64,000 bases of DNA from Mesorhizobium sp. AR02 (lineage in GTDB: Bacteria; Pseudomonadota; Alphaproteobacteria; Rhizobiales; Rhizobiaceae): contig NZ_CP080531.1 of NCBI RefSeq assembly GCF_024746835.1, forward strand, positions 1,736,001 through 1,800,000. The letters run 5' to 3'. The notes beneath the pieces were generated by a model. The model did no database searches, was not told where the DNA came from, and worked only from the letters and a program-made list of their open reading frames with translations. This document shows positions 15,395-25,959 of the stretch, one piece after another (within the stretch, counting starts at the first letter, position 1; each line of letters opens with the position of its first letter). The position numbers were made by a program, and so were the translations under genes.

Positions 15395-18300
15395 TCAGGC
15401 GGCCTCGACCTTGGCGACTGGCGCATCCTCCCCACGCACCAGTTTGGTCACGCCGGCGAAGTCGAGCTTGCCAGAGCCAAGCACCGGCACTTTCGGGACG
15501 ACGCGCACTTCGGCTGGCACCATCAGATCCATGGCGCCGTTGGCCTTGGCGAAGGCCAGGAAATCCGCGCGTGTGGCGCCGGGAGCCTCGGTGATGAGAA
15601 TGAGCTTCTCGCCCTTGCGCGGATCCGACACGGAAGCGACGGCCGACAACGAGCCTTTCCACAGCTCACCCGCCAGCGCCTCGACGGCGGCAAGCGAAAT
15701 CATCTCGCCACCGATCTTGGCGAAACGCTTGGCGCGACCGCGAATGGTGATGAAGCCGCCCTCGTCGACCGAGACGACATCGCCGGTGTCATGCCAGCCA
15801 TCCGGCAGCGGCTCGAGCACGCCCGGCTTCTCGGCGCGCAGATAGCCCGCCATGACATTGGGTCCGCGGACATGCAGCCGCCCGCCATCGTCGACACCGG
15901 GCACCGGATCGAGACGATATTCCATGCCGGGCATAATTTTGCCGACACTGCCGGAACGGTTGTACATCGGCGTGTTGATGGAGATCACCGGCGCGGTCTC
16001 GGTGACGCCATAGCCTTCCAGGATGCGCACGCCGAACTTTTCCATATAGGTCATGCGCGTCGACGCTTTGACCGGTTCTGCGCCGGCAAAGCAATAGCGT
16101 ATCGAGCGGAAGTCGTACGGGTGCGCGGTGCGCGCATAGCCGCTGAGGAACGTATCGGTGCCGAAGATGATGGTCGCGTTGGATGCGTAGATCAGTTCCG
16201 GCACGATGCGGTAGTGCAGCGGCGACGGGTAGAAATAGACCGGCACGCCCGAGATCAGCGGCAGCACCGTGCCAGCCGTCATGCCGAAGGAATGGAAGAT
16301 CGGCAATACGTTGAACACCTTGTCGCCCGAGTGGAAGTCGATGCGCGAGGCCGCCTGCGCGGCATTGGCCAGGATGTTGCGGTGGGTGAGCACCACGCCC
16401 TTCGGCGTGCCTTCCGAGCCCGAGGTGAACAGGATCACCGCCGGGTCGGTGGCCTTGCGCGGCGCGCGCGGCGTCGACTTGCGCAGCAGGCCGAGCAGCT
16501 TGTCCTTGAGACCGACGGTTTTGCGCAGATCGTCGAGCCAGACGATGTCGACCGAGCGGCCGATTTCCTCGACCACCGCGCCGAGCTTTGCCTGCTCAAC
16601 GAAGGCGCGCGAGGTGAGCACGGTCCGGACTTGGGCGGCCTTGCAGGCTGACAGGATGTTGGCCGCGCCAGCCGTGAAATTGATCATCGCCGGCACCTTG
16701 CCCGCCGACATCACGCCAAGCAGCGTCGCGCAAGAGCCGTTGGCGTTGGGCAACATGATGCCGAGCGTCTGCTGACCGGCATAAAGGTTCTGGAATTTTT
16801 CACCGAGTACGGCGGCCGCCGTGAGCAGCTTGCCATAGCTCAACGAACCGGTGACCGGATCCTGCACGGCAAGCTCTCCCATGCCGCGTTCGTTCGCCGT
16901 CTGGATGATCTTTTCCAGGACCGTCTTGTCGATGTCCTGCGTGCGGAAGACGAGGTCCGACATCACCTGATAGAGAGCAGCCCCCGCTGCGGCGCGGCGT
17001 TTGCGGCCCTTCAATTCCGGCGGCACTTCGAGCTTGAGGGGTTCCAGGATGGTCACCTTGACCTTCGGGAACAGCCGGCGGCGGACATGTTGCGAGGTCA
17101 GCCGCGAAAAGTAGCTTTTCTCCAGCCCGTCGATGCGCACCGGCACGACCATCGAGCCGGTCTTGTCAGCGACCATGGCGGCGCCGTCATAGACCTTCAT
17201 CAGGCCGCCGGTGACGGTGATGCGGCCTTCGGGAAAGATGACCAGTGGATCGCCGCCCTGCACGACCTTGATCAGCGTGCGGGTCGACATCGGCTTGGCC
17301 GGATTGAGCGGCAGAGCGCGGGCGAGCTTCATGAACGGCTTCATCCACCAGGCCTGGGCGATGGTGTAGTCGATGGCGAAGACGGGCTCTTCATCAGTCA
17401 GCGTCAGTGCCAGCGGGCCGTCGAGAAAGCTGACATGGTTGAGTGCCAGGATTGGCGCCTTGCCGGCCGCCTTGAGGTTCTCCATGCCTTCCACTTCCAG
17501 GCGATGGAAGGCGCGGAACAGGATGGAGACGAAATCACGGAAAGCGTTGGTCGGCAGGAATTTCAGCATCAACCAGGCGGCAATCGCATTGGCCACGGCG
17601 AGCCCGAACAGAATGCCGCCGGTCGAGATTTTCGTCTGGATCACGGCGACGACAATGCCGCCGACGGTCATGAAGCCGGCATTGACGATGCTGACGGCAG
17701 CGACGACACGGGCGCGGCGCGCTTCGGGCGACCAGGCCTGCACGGCGGCGAAGGTCGGCACCACGAGGAAGGCGCTGGCTATGGCCATGCCGGCGAGGTC
17801 GATCGCGACGCGGATCGTGTTTGGCCCGGCGAAAAACAGGCCAAGGGTTTCGGCCCTGGGCGACGGCTGCATGCTCCAGATGGTCCAGGCCAAATGCAGG
17901 CCGAACAGCGCCAGCAGCGCCGTGCCGACCGGTGCGGGCAGAAGCACGATGCGCCCCTGCGACATCCATGCGGCAATCGCCGAGCCAATTGCGATCGAGA
18001 CAGCGAACACCGCGAGATAGACGGTGACGGCGATCTCGTTGCCGCCGAGCGAATCCTTGATCAGGGTCGGCAGGATCGAAAGCACGATGGCGCCGATCAG
18101 CCAGAACCAGGACGTCATCAGTCCGGCACGCCAGATGCGCGTGTCGGTGCGCAATTCGCTGACCTGGCGCCAGGTCGAACGGAAGATGTTCCTGTCGATA
18201 ACAAGGTCGGGCGCCGCCGAACCCGTTGGCGGAATGTAGCGGCTGACGAACCAGCAGCCGACGGCCAGGGCCATCATGATCGGCCCGAACACTGTGACGC

Positions 18301-18802
18301 CGATGCCATCGGCGGAAACGATGCCGCCGGCAATGGTGCCGCCGAGGATGGCGGCAAACGTGGCCGACTCGATCCAGGCGTTGGCCTTGGGCAGTTCCTT
18401 GCGCTCGAGGTGATCGGGCAGGATGCCGTATTTGATCGGTCCGAACAGCGCCGAGATAATGCCGAACATCAGAAGGGCCGTCATCAACACGGGAATAGAC
18501 GACAGCGCGATGCCGGCGACAGAGACGGCCGCGGCGGCGATCTCGGCGAATTTCAGCCGCTGGGCGATCAAGGCTTTGTCGAAGCGGTCGGCAATCTCGC
18601 CGCCAAGAGCTGATAACAACAGGAAGGGGGCCATGAAGACGGCCCCGGCAAGCGTGACCAGCGACGCCGCCTGGCCGGCGGCGAGCGTAAACAGGATCAG
18701 GAACACCAGTGTGTTCTTGAGGAAATTGTCATTGAAGGCGGACAGGAACTGCGTCCAGAACAGAGGCGCAAAGCGCCGGGACAACATCAGATGCGTGTTC
18801 AT
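15395..18802 (-). CDS. aas: Fused LplT-PlsC-Aas lysophospholipid remodelling protein
   Basis: A 1135-residue three-part protein. Residues 1 to about 420 form an MFS transporter (FNDNFLKNTLVFLILF start, about 12 spans) like LplT, the lysophospholipid flippase. Residues about 440-640 are a PlsC acyltransferase with NHVSFLDG (HX4D, near 457) and FPEGRIT (near 524). Residues about 660-1135 are an acyl-ACP synthetase/AMP-binding domain with LFTSGSEGTPKGV near 796 and GYGVTETAPVIS. It would import 2-acyl-lysophospholipid, activate a fatty acid on ACP and re-acylate at the inner membrane. The ATG at 18802 gives the family N-terminus. In E. coli lplT and aas are separate genes. Confidence 0.92.
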   Translation of the reverse strand: MNTHLMLSRRFAPLFWTQFLSAFNDNFLKNTLVFLILFTLAAGQAASLVTLAGAVFMAPFLLLSALGGEIADRFDKALIAQRLKFAEIAAAAVSVAGIALSSIPVLMTALLMFGIISALFGPIKYGILPDHLERKELPKANAWIESATFAAILGGTIAGGIVSADGIGVTVFGPIMMALAVGCWFVSRYIPPTGSAAPDLVIDRNIFRSTWRQVSELRTDTRIWRAGLMTSWFWLIGAIVLSILPTLIKDSLGGNEIAVTVYLAVFAVSIAIGSAIAAWMSQGRIVLLPAPVGTALLALFGLHLAWTIWSMQPSPRAETLGLFFAGPNTIRVAIDLAGMAIASAFLVVPTFAAVQAWSPEARRARVVAAVSIVNAGFMTVGGIVVAVIQTKISTGGILFGLAVANAIAAWLMLKFLPTNAFRDFVSILFRAFHRLEVEGMENLKAAGKAPILALNHVSFLDGPLALTLTDEEPVFAIDYTIAQAWWMKPFMKLARALPLNPAKPMSTRTLIKVVQGGDPLVIFPEGRITVTGGLMKVYDGAAMVADKTGSMVVPVRIDGLEKSYFSRLTSQHVRRRLFPKVKVTILEPLKLEVPPELKGRKRRAAAGAALYQVMSDLVFRTQDIDKTVLEKIIQTANERGMGELAVQDPVTGSLSYGKLLTAAAVLGEKFQNLYAGQQTLGIMLPNANGSCATLLGVMSAGKVPAMINFTAGAANILSACKAAQVRTVLTSRAFVEQAKLGAVVEEIGRSVDIVWLDDLRKTVGLKDKLLGLLRKSTPRAPRKATDPAVILFTSGSEGTPKGVVLTHRNILANAAQAASRIDFHSGDKVFNVLPIFHSFGMTAGTVLPLISGVPVYFYPSPLHYRIVPELIYASNATIIFGTDTFLSGYARTAHPYDFRSIRYCFAGAEPVKASTRMTYMEKFGVRILEGYGVTETAPVISINTPMYNRSGSVGKIMPGMEYRLDPVPGVDDGGRLHVRGPNVMAGYLRAEKPGVLEPLPDGWHDTGDVVSVDEGGFITIRGRAKRFAKIGGEMISLAAVEALAGELWKGSLSAVASVSDPRKGEKLILITEAPGATRADFLAFAKANGAMDLMVPAEVRVVPKVPVLGSGKLDFAGVTKLVRGEDAPVAKVEAA

Positions 18803-18948
18803 GGCGATTTCCATTTGGCGGGACCCTAGGACTGTGCCGGTAGGCCCTGCGGGTTGCAGGCGCTGTTTCAATCTCAGTGATAGTCTTGAGCTGGTTAAAC
18901 TTCCTTACTGCGCTTGATGTCCATCCGTGGCTTTTGGTCTGCCAGAAA

Positions 18949-19017
18949 TGAACATCGTTCATAAGCGCCCTCTATCACGTTTTGAACATTGTTCAAGAGA
19001 AAAATGAACGGCGTTCA
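18949..19017. promoter_or_regulatory. Three TGAACNNNGTTCA palindromes upstream of aas
   Basis: Perfect 13-bp inverted repeats occur at 18949-18961 (centre ATC), 18983-18995 (centre ATT) and 19005-19017 (centre GGC). Centre-to-centre distances are 34 and 22 bp. They lie 147-215 bp upstream of the aas ATG in a 268-bp intergenic gap. The half-site and 3-bp spacer fit a TetR-type dimer operator. No TetR gene is adjacent, so the regulator must be encoded elsewhere. Confidence 0.65.
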
Positions 19018-19070
19018 CCGCGCCTGAAAACGCAACCGCGGCTGGTGAGGTCTGTCAGGGTCAGGGCGGC

Positions 19071-20657
19071 TCAGTTGCCGGTTGCCGGACCTGGTCCGAG
19101 CGTTGCCACTGTCTTCAGCGCGCCGTCGAGCATGTCGCCCTTCTCGTCCTTCAGCGCCGCCTCGCGCAGGCGGCGGATCCAGTCGGCGGCATCGTCGCGA
19201 CCCTTGAGCAGGTCGAGAGCTGAGAGTACGCGGTCGAATTTCGACTGGGCGCGGACATGGGTGTCGCTATAACCCTTGATCAGCCGGCGGCAGTTGAGGA
19301 TTTCGACGGCGAGCGCGTAGTCTGCCGGCACATGGCCGAGCGCCAGCGCGTACCAGCGATCGAGATGGGTCATCTCGACCTTGTGGCGCAGCAGGCTGCG
19401 GCGCCAGCGGCGCAGGCCGCCGATGAACCAGAGTGCTGCGAAACCGGCAAAGCTGTCGGTGCGGATGCGGCGGCCATGGTTGATGCGACGGTCGAGGAAG
19501 GCGGCGAGTTTCGGCCGGTTCTCGATGTAGCTGCCGAGCCCCGCCGGCAACGTGCCGCAGAATTCCTCGATGCGGGGGTGGAAATATTCGGTCACCTGCA
19601 GGATCGAGCCGTCCTTGACGCCGACCTCCTTGCGGACACGCCTGTCTCGCGTCGAGCGTGTCTTCAAATCGGCAACGCGGATCATGTCGTCATAGCACAG
19701 GGCGTTGGCGAGATGCTTGGCGGCGGCGATGGACAGCGCATGGGCATGGTCGGCGCTGTCCAGCGCGACGGCCTTGTCCAGGCGGTCGAGATACTCCCGC
19801 CCATAGGCGATATCCTGATAGTCGACGACCTTTCTCAGGCCCCGCAGCGCCATGTCACGCACCGCCATCGGCATCAGGTCGATGCGGGCGGCGAGCGCCT
19901 GCCAGCCTTGCAGCAGGTTTTGCGGGCCGGTGACGCGCCCTGCGCCCAGGGCGGATTCGACAATCGCCGGCTCCGCCGGCTTTGGCGACGGCACCGCCGT
20001 GCCGCGCGCGCGGTCAAACGCAGCACCAAAGGCGGCGAGGCTGGCTTTCACGCCGCGACGGCCGGCACCGATCGCCTGCTCGTAGCTTTCGCGCGTGAAC
20101 GGCAGCGCATCGGATCCGGCCAGCGCGCCAAGCAGGCTGGCCGAGATCATCGAACCATTATCGGCGGCGATCTTCTCCATGTCGAAAGCGATGAAGCGTT
20201 TGGACGCCGCTTCCGCCGTCGCATGCACCTTGGAGGATGAGGCTCGGCCATCGCCCGGCTCGATCTTTTCCGACACGGCGGCGATGCGGTGCGACGAAGC
20301 GATCAGCGTGGTGCGCTCCGGCGTGACGAAACCACGGATGATGGCGCGGCCGGCTTCCATCAATTCGGCGGCGATCAATATATCGACGTCGCCTTGCGAG
20401 GGCGACAGCGCGAAGACCGGCAAGCGGCCGGTGTCGCGGGCCATCTCGACATAGTAGATCGTCGCGCCGGTGCGTTGCGCCACGCCGGCGACAGAGGTCG
20501 ACTGCGCGACGTAGCCATTGCGCTCGGCGACATCGGTGATCCAGTCGGCCAGCACGCCGCCGCCCTGGCCGCCGACCGCCAGCACGGCGAGCTTGATGAC
20601 CCGCTCATCATCCTGGGCGCCAGCCTTGGCACGAAAGGGCGGGACGGCGTCAAGCAT
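19071..20657 (-). CDS. iorB: Indolepyruvate oxidoreductase beta subunit (IorB-like)
   Basis: A 528-residue protein. The first ~200 residues form the gamma-type POR domain with LAVLAVGGQGGGVLADWITD and TSVAGVAQRTGATIYYVEM. The remaining ~300 residues match the DUF6537 extension that aerobic proteobacterial IorB proteins carry (for example VADLKTRSTRDRRVRKEVGV, and HLDRWYALALGHVPADYALA). It overlaps the iorA stop by 8 nt. With IorA it should oxidatively decarboxylate an aryl-pyruvate (from Trp, Phe or Tyr) to the aryl-acetyl-CoA, passing electrons to ferredoxin. Confidence 0.85.
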   Translation of the reverse strand: MLDAVPPFRAKAGAQDDERVIKLAVLAVGGQGGGVLADWITDVAERNGYVAQSTSVAGVAQRTGATIYYVEMARDTGRLPVFALSPSQGDVDILIAAELMEAGRAIIRGFVTPERTTLIASSHRIAAVSEKIEPGDGRASSSKVHATAEAASKRFIAFDMEKIAADNGSMISASLLGALAGSDALPFTRESYEQAIGAGRRGVKASLAAFGAAFDRARGTAVPSPKPAEPAIVESALGAGRVTGPQNLLQGWQALAARIDLMPMAVRDMALRGLRKVVDYQDIAYGREYLDRLDKAVALDSADHAHALSIAAAKHLANALCYDDMIRVADLKTRSTRDRRVRKEVGVKDGSILQVTEYFHPRIEEFCGTLPAGLGSYIENRPKLAAFLDRRINHGRRIRTDSFAGFAALWFIGGLRRWRRSLLRHKVEMTHLDRWYALALGHVPADYALAVEILNCRRLIKGYSDTHVRAQSKFDRVLSALDLLKGRDDAADWIRRLREAALKDEKGDMLDGALKTVATLGPGPATGN

Positions 20658-22803
20658 CTGCGAAGGTCAGGCGCCGGCTCTCGCGGCGGCGCTGCAACAG
20701 GCCAATGGTGGCGCGGCGCGCGGATTCCAGGAAGCGATCCCAGCGGCTCGGATTGTGCACGACATCGGCGCGGTAGAAGGATGGGCACAGCACGGCGGCG
20801 TCCGCCACCTCGCCGCAATTGCCGCAGCCGACGCAGCTCTGGTCGATGCTCGCCACCGGATCGTCGCGCAGCGGGTCGTCGAGCGACTTCACCGACAGCG
20901 ACGGGCAGCCGGACAGTCGCATGCAGGCATGGTCGCCGGTGCAGATGTCCTCGTCGACGCCGAACTTCGGTTTGACGACCCTTGTCCCCCCCTTGATCGC
21001 CTGGTCGACCAGAGGCTTTTCGCGGCGCTGGCGGTTCAGCATGCATTCGGACGAGGCGACGATGACCTTCGGCCCCTTCTCGTCCGTCGTCAGCGCCTCG
21101 CGCAGCGTGTCCTGCATCTTGGTCACGTCATAGGTGCGGTCGACATGGCGGAGCCATTTGACTCCCATGCCTTTCACCGCCTCGGTGATCGGATGCTTTG
21201 TCGACTTGGTCTTGTTGCCGGCGCGGGACGACAGGATGTCCTGCCCGCCGGTGGCGGCCGAGTAGAAATTGTCGACGATGACGATGACGCCGTCATTCTT
21301 GTTGAACACCGCATTGCCGATCGAGGAGGTCAGGCCGTTGTGCCAGAAGCCGCCATCGCCGACGAAGGAGATCGAGCGGCGCTTGGCGTCCGGCGAATTG
21401 AACGCAGAGGCCGAGGCTGGCCCAAGCCCATAGCCCATGGTGGTGGCGCCGAGTTCGAAGGGCGGCATGATCGAGAACAGATGGCAGCCGATATCGGAAG
21501 CGATGTGGTGCTTGCCGAGTTCCTGCTCGACCAGTTTCGTCGCGGCAAAGATCGGCCGCTCCGGGCAGCCGATGCAGAAGCCCGGCGGACGGCCGGGCAC
21601 GACATTGATCAAATCGGCGGTGTCGACGCCGTCGCCGACTTTGTTGGGCGCGCGCACCTCGCCCGGGAGCAGGTGCGGCGCCTCGGCGCGCAGGAAAGTG
21701 CCGATGCCGTCGAGCATGACCTGGCCGGTGTATTCGCCGGCCATCGGCAGATATTCCTTGCCGACCAGCCTGGTGCCACGCCCGGCCTTGTGCAGCATCG
21801 AGGCAAAGGCCTGTTCGATGTAGTTGGGCTGGCCTTCCTCGACGACGAGCACCGCCTGCTTGCCCTCGCAGAAGGACAGGAATTCGTCGTCGATCAAGGG
21901 ATAGACGACGTTGAGCACATAGAGCGGCACGTCCGTGTCGCCATAGGTGTCGGCGAGGCCGAGACGCTGCAGCGCGCGGATGACCGAATTGTACATGCCG
22001 CCCTGCATGACGATGCCGACCGAGCCATGGTCCGAGCCGAAGAATTCGTTGATCTTGTTCTTGGCGATGAAGTCCACCGCCGCCGGCCAGCGCTTCTGCA
22101 CCTTCTCCTTCTCATGCAGGAAGGAGGCGGGTGGCAGCACGATGCGGCCGGTGTCGCGGCGTGGCGCGTCGAGCGCGTCGGCCACCGTCATTGGCGGCCG
22201 CTTGTTGTCCTTGGCGATGAAATGGCCGTGGACGTGGCAGCAGCGGATGCGCACCTGCAGCATGACGGGCGTGTTGGAAATCTCGGACAGCTCGAAGCCG
22301 TCTTCCACCGCCTTGACGATAGACGGCAGGTTGGGGCGCGGGTCGAGCAGCCAGACCTGGCTCTTCATGGCGAAGGCATGGCTGCGCTCCTGCATGATCG
22401 AGGAGCCCTCGCCATAATCCTCGCCGACAATGATCAGCGCGCCGCCGGTGACGCCGCCGGAGGCGAGGTTGGCAAGCGCATCTGAGGCGACATTGGTGCC
22501 GACGGTTGACTTGAAGGTCGCCGCGCCGCGAATGGGATAATGCACCGAGGCGGCGAGCATGGCGGTGGCGGTGGCTTCCGAGGCGCTGGCCTCGAAATGC
22601 ACGCCGAGCTCGCCCAGAATGTCCTGCGCGTCGGCCAGCACGTCCATCAGATGGCTGATCGGCGCGCCCTGGTAGCCGCCAACATAGCCGACGCCGCATT
22701 GCAGCAGCGCCTTGGTGATGGCGAGAATGCCCTCGCCGGCAAACTCCTCGCCGGCGCCGAGCCGGAGCTTTTCGACTTCCTTGGCAAAAGACCGTTCGGC
22801 CAT
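20650..22803 (-). CDS. iorA: Indolepyruvate ferredoxin oxidoreductase alpha subunit
   Basis: A 717-residue TPP enzyme. The pyrimidine-binding half begins with LCQ-type GYVGGYQGAPISHLMD; the TPP-binding motif is SFVGDGGFWHNGLTSSIGNA near residue 483 with NNxG-like NKNDGVIVIVDN. The C-terminal ferredoxin-like part retains CTGDHACMRLSGC near 623 and CVGCGNC near 661. The ATG at 22803 is the first with a sensible N-terminus (MAERSFAKEVEKL). It sits 60 nt after the MarR gene and is coupled to iorB. The pair fits catabolism of aromatic 2-oxo acids, consistent with the neighbouring aromatic genes. Confidence 0.88.
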   Translation of the reverse strand: MAERSFAKEVEKLRLGAGEEFAGEGILAITKALLQCGVGYVGGYQGAPISHLMDVLADAQDILGELGVHFEASASEATATAMLAASVHYPIRGAATFKSTVGTNVASDALANLASGGVTGGALIIVGEDYGEGSSIMQERSHAFAMKSQVWLLDPRPNLPSIVKAVEDGFELSEISNTPVMLQVRIRCCHVHGHFIAKDNKRPPMTVADALDAPRRDTGRIVLPPASFLHEKEKVQKRWPAAVDFIAKNKINEFFGSDHGSVGIVMQGGMYNSVIRALQRLGLADTYGDTDVPLYVLNVVYPLIDDEFLSFCEGKQAVLVVEEGQPNYIEQAFASMLHKAGRGTRLVGKEYLPMAGEYTGQVMLDGIGTFLRAEAPHLLPGEVRAPNKVGDGVDTADLINVVPGRPPGFCIGCPERPIFAATKLVEQELGKHHIASDIGCHLFSIMPPFELGATTMGYGLGPASASAFNSPDAKRRSISFVGDGGFWHNGLTSSIGNAVFNKNDGVIVIVDNFYSAATGGQDILSSRAGNKTKSTKHPITEAVKGMGVKWLRHVDRTYDVTKMQDTLREALTTDEKGPKVIVASSECMLNRQRREKPLVDQAIKGGTRVVKPKFGVDEDICTGDHACMRLSGCPSLSVKSLDDPLRDDPVASIDQSCVGCGNCGEVADAAVLCPSFYRADVVHNPSRWDRFLESARRATIGLLQRRRESRRLTFADA

Positions 22804-22863
22804 TTTTTCAATCCTTCCGTTACCGCCCAGCCCGTTATCGCCAGGCATTGGCGGCGCGTAGGT

Positions 22864-23345
22864 CTAGATGTCGTGCTTGCGAATGTTCTTCAGCATTTTC
22901 AAAAGCGTCGCGATCAGTGCTGCATATTCGGCGTCGTCGATATCGTCGAACATCGCCTCGAAGGCGTCATGCATGGCCGGCCAGGCGCGGGTGAATTCGG
23001 CGCGGCCATCGTCGGTCAGGAAGACATGGCGGATGCGGCTGTCGGTGACGCCCTGCTCGCGCCGCACGAAGCCTTGCCCCTCCAGCGTGTCGAGCGTGCG
23101 GCTCAAGGTCGACTGCTCGATCACCGTAAAGACCGAGAGGTCGTTGACGGTGACGCCGTCGGTGACCGAGAGCACGGCAAGCGTGCGCACCTGCGGAATG
23201 GTCAGCCCCTGCTTGCGGAAATCGTCGCGCAAGGTGGCGTTGTAACGGCCCATGATGCGGTTCATCAGATAGGGCGCGAATTGCTGCAGGCCGATCTGCC
23301 CCAGGGTCGAAATGCGCTGGCGTTTTTCCGCGACCTTCTGTTCCA

Positions 23346-23346
<1 letters not shown>
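22864..23346 (-). CDS. MarR-family transcriptional regulator
   Basis: A 160-residue winged-helix regulator: PQVRTLAVLSVTDGVTVNDL and IEQSTLSRTLDTLEGQGFVR form the helix-turn-helix, and DSRIRHVFLTDDGR is the wing. Its ATG at 23346 overlaps the last base of the upstream flavoprotein stop, so it is translated with that operon. It lies between a flavin oxidoreductase and iorA. Together with a second MarR gene at 36820 it is one of two candidate binders of the shared palindrome found at four promoters of this region. Confidence 0.88.
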
Positions 23347-24917
<1,571 letters not shown>

Positions 24918-25048
24918 TGGCGATTTCCTGTAGGCAGCGGGTAGGCTTGCGAGGTCAGCGCTCTACGCCGTAAAGCGCGACCGCCGCCAACGTGCCTCCC
25001 TATCGCCTCGCCAACCTGCATGATCTTCTCCCGAAGACCCACCTCGCT

Positions 25049-25840
25049 CTATTTTCCCGACACCAGCGCCAGCGCGCGGATCGGGCTGCCGGTGCCGTGC
25101 TCGATCTTCAGCGGTGCCGCGATCAGGATCGCGCCTTTCGGTGGCAACTGGTCGAGGTTGCAGAGGCTGGCCAGCCCGTAGCGGTTGGCCTTGTGCATCA
25201 GCGTGTGCGCCGGGAATGGCGGTTCCATGCCACCGGCCTTGCCGGCATCGGTGCCGATCGTCTCTGAGCCCCAGCCCTTGATGTCCTTGCTGATCAGATA
25301 CTGGATGGCCTCCGCCGTCGGGCCAGGCGTATGCGGGCCGGTCTCGTTGGCGTTGAGGAACTCGGCTTCCGAGCCGTTGCGCTTGTACCAGTCGGTGCGC
25401 ATCACCACCCATTCGCCGGCGTTGATGGCGCCGTGCTTGGCTTCCCACGCCTTGATGTGGTCGACGGTGAGCAGGAAATCGTGATCGGCTGCGGCTTCCT
25501 TGGAGCAGTCGATGACATTGACCGGGCCGACAAAGTTCTGCGCCGGAATGGTGTCGGTGGCGCCGTCCGGATAGTCCTTGCCGGTGATCCAGTGCTGCGG
25601 CGCATCGAAATGCGTGCCCGAGTGCTCGCCGAGCTTCAGCCAGTTCCACGCCCACCACGGACCGTTCTTGTCGTAGCGGGAGATCGAATGGATCTCGACC
25701 TTCGGCGTGTCGACGGCGAGCTCTGGCGGCAGCTTGATCAGCGGCGTGTCCGGCCCGAGTTGCGCCGAGAGGTCGACCACCTTGATGGCGCCTGACAGCA
25801 GCTGGCCGGCGACTTCGCCGAGGAGTTTTTGGGTGTCCAT
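25049..25840 (-). CDS. Cyclase/formamidase-like metal hydrolase
   Basis: A 263-residue protein of the cyclase family (PF04199), which includes bacterial kynurenine formamidase (KynB) and isatin hydrolase. The metal motif HSGTHFDAPQHW lies near residue 76-87, with DLSAQLGPDTPLI at the N-terminus. The ATG at 25840 gives MDTQKLLGEVAG; AGGGAACAG lies upstream. Most KynB proteins are about 210 residues, so this longer form more likely acts on another cyclic amide or lactone. It is divergent from the gene at 25960, sharing an operator-bearing gap. Confidence 0.82.
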   Translation of the reverse strand: MDTQKLLGEVAGQLLSGAIKVVDLSAQLGPDTPLIKLPPELAVDTPKVEIHSISRYDKNGPWWAWNWLKLGEHSGTHFDAPQHWITGKDYPDGATDTIPAQNFVGPVNVIDCSKEAAADHDFLLTVDHIKAWEAKHGAINAGEWVVMRTDWYKRNGSEAEFLNANETGPHTPGPTAEAIQYLISKDIKGWGSETIGTDAGKAGGMEPPFPAHTLMHKANRYGLASLCNLDQLPPKGAILIAAPLKIEHGTGSPIRALALVSGK

Positions 25841-25929
25841 GGTCTCTGTTCCCTCTTTGATGGTGATGATCAAGGCTCGTCTCGGCCCTTAATATCCTAC
25901 TAGACGAAAACATATGCATCTGCAATTAT

Positions 25930-25943
25930 CTTTAAGCATAAAG
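25930..25943. promoter_or_regulatory. Shared palindrome, site A
   Basis: CTTTAAGCATAAAG, a copy of the consensus YTTYAAGCWTRAAR. It sits 17 bp before the GTG of the flavoprotein at 25960 and about 90 bp before the divergent cyclase start. Three further copies precede other genes of the region. Confidence 0.6.
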
Positions 25944-25959
25944 GAAATGGGAACGGGGC

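Noticed and set aside
17087..18613. 508-codon ORF on the plus strand
   Set aside because: Antisense to the transporter part of the aas fusion; Asp/Gly/His/Arg-rich with no domain.
20518..22485. 655-codon ORF on the plus strand
   Set aside because: Entirely opposite iorA, whose TPP and Fe-S motifs are clear; the long open frame results from high GC.
25049..25840. Assigning kynB to the cyclase
   Set aside because: The metal motif fits the superfamily, but the protein is longer than KynB and no kynureninase or tryptophan dioxygenase gene is near, so no symbol was given.
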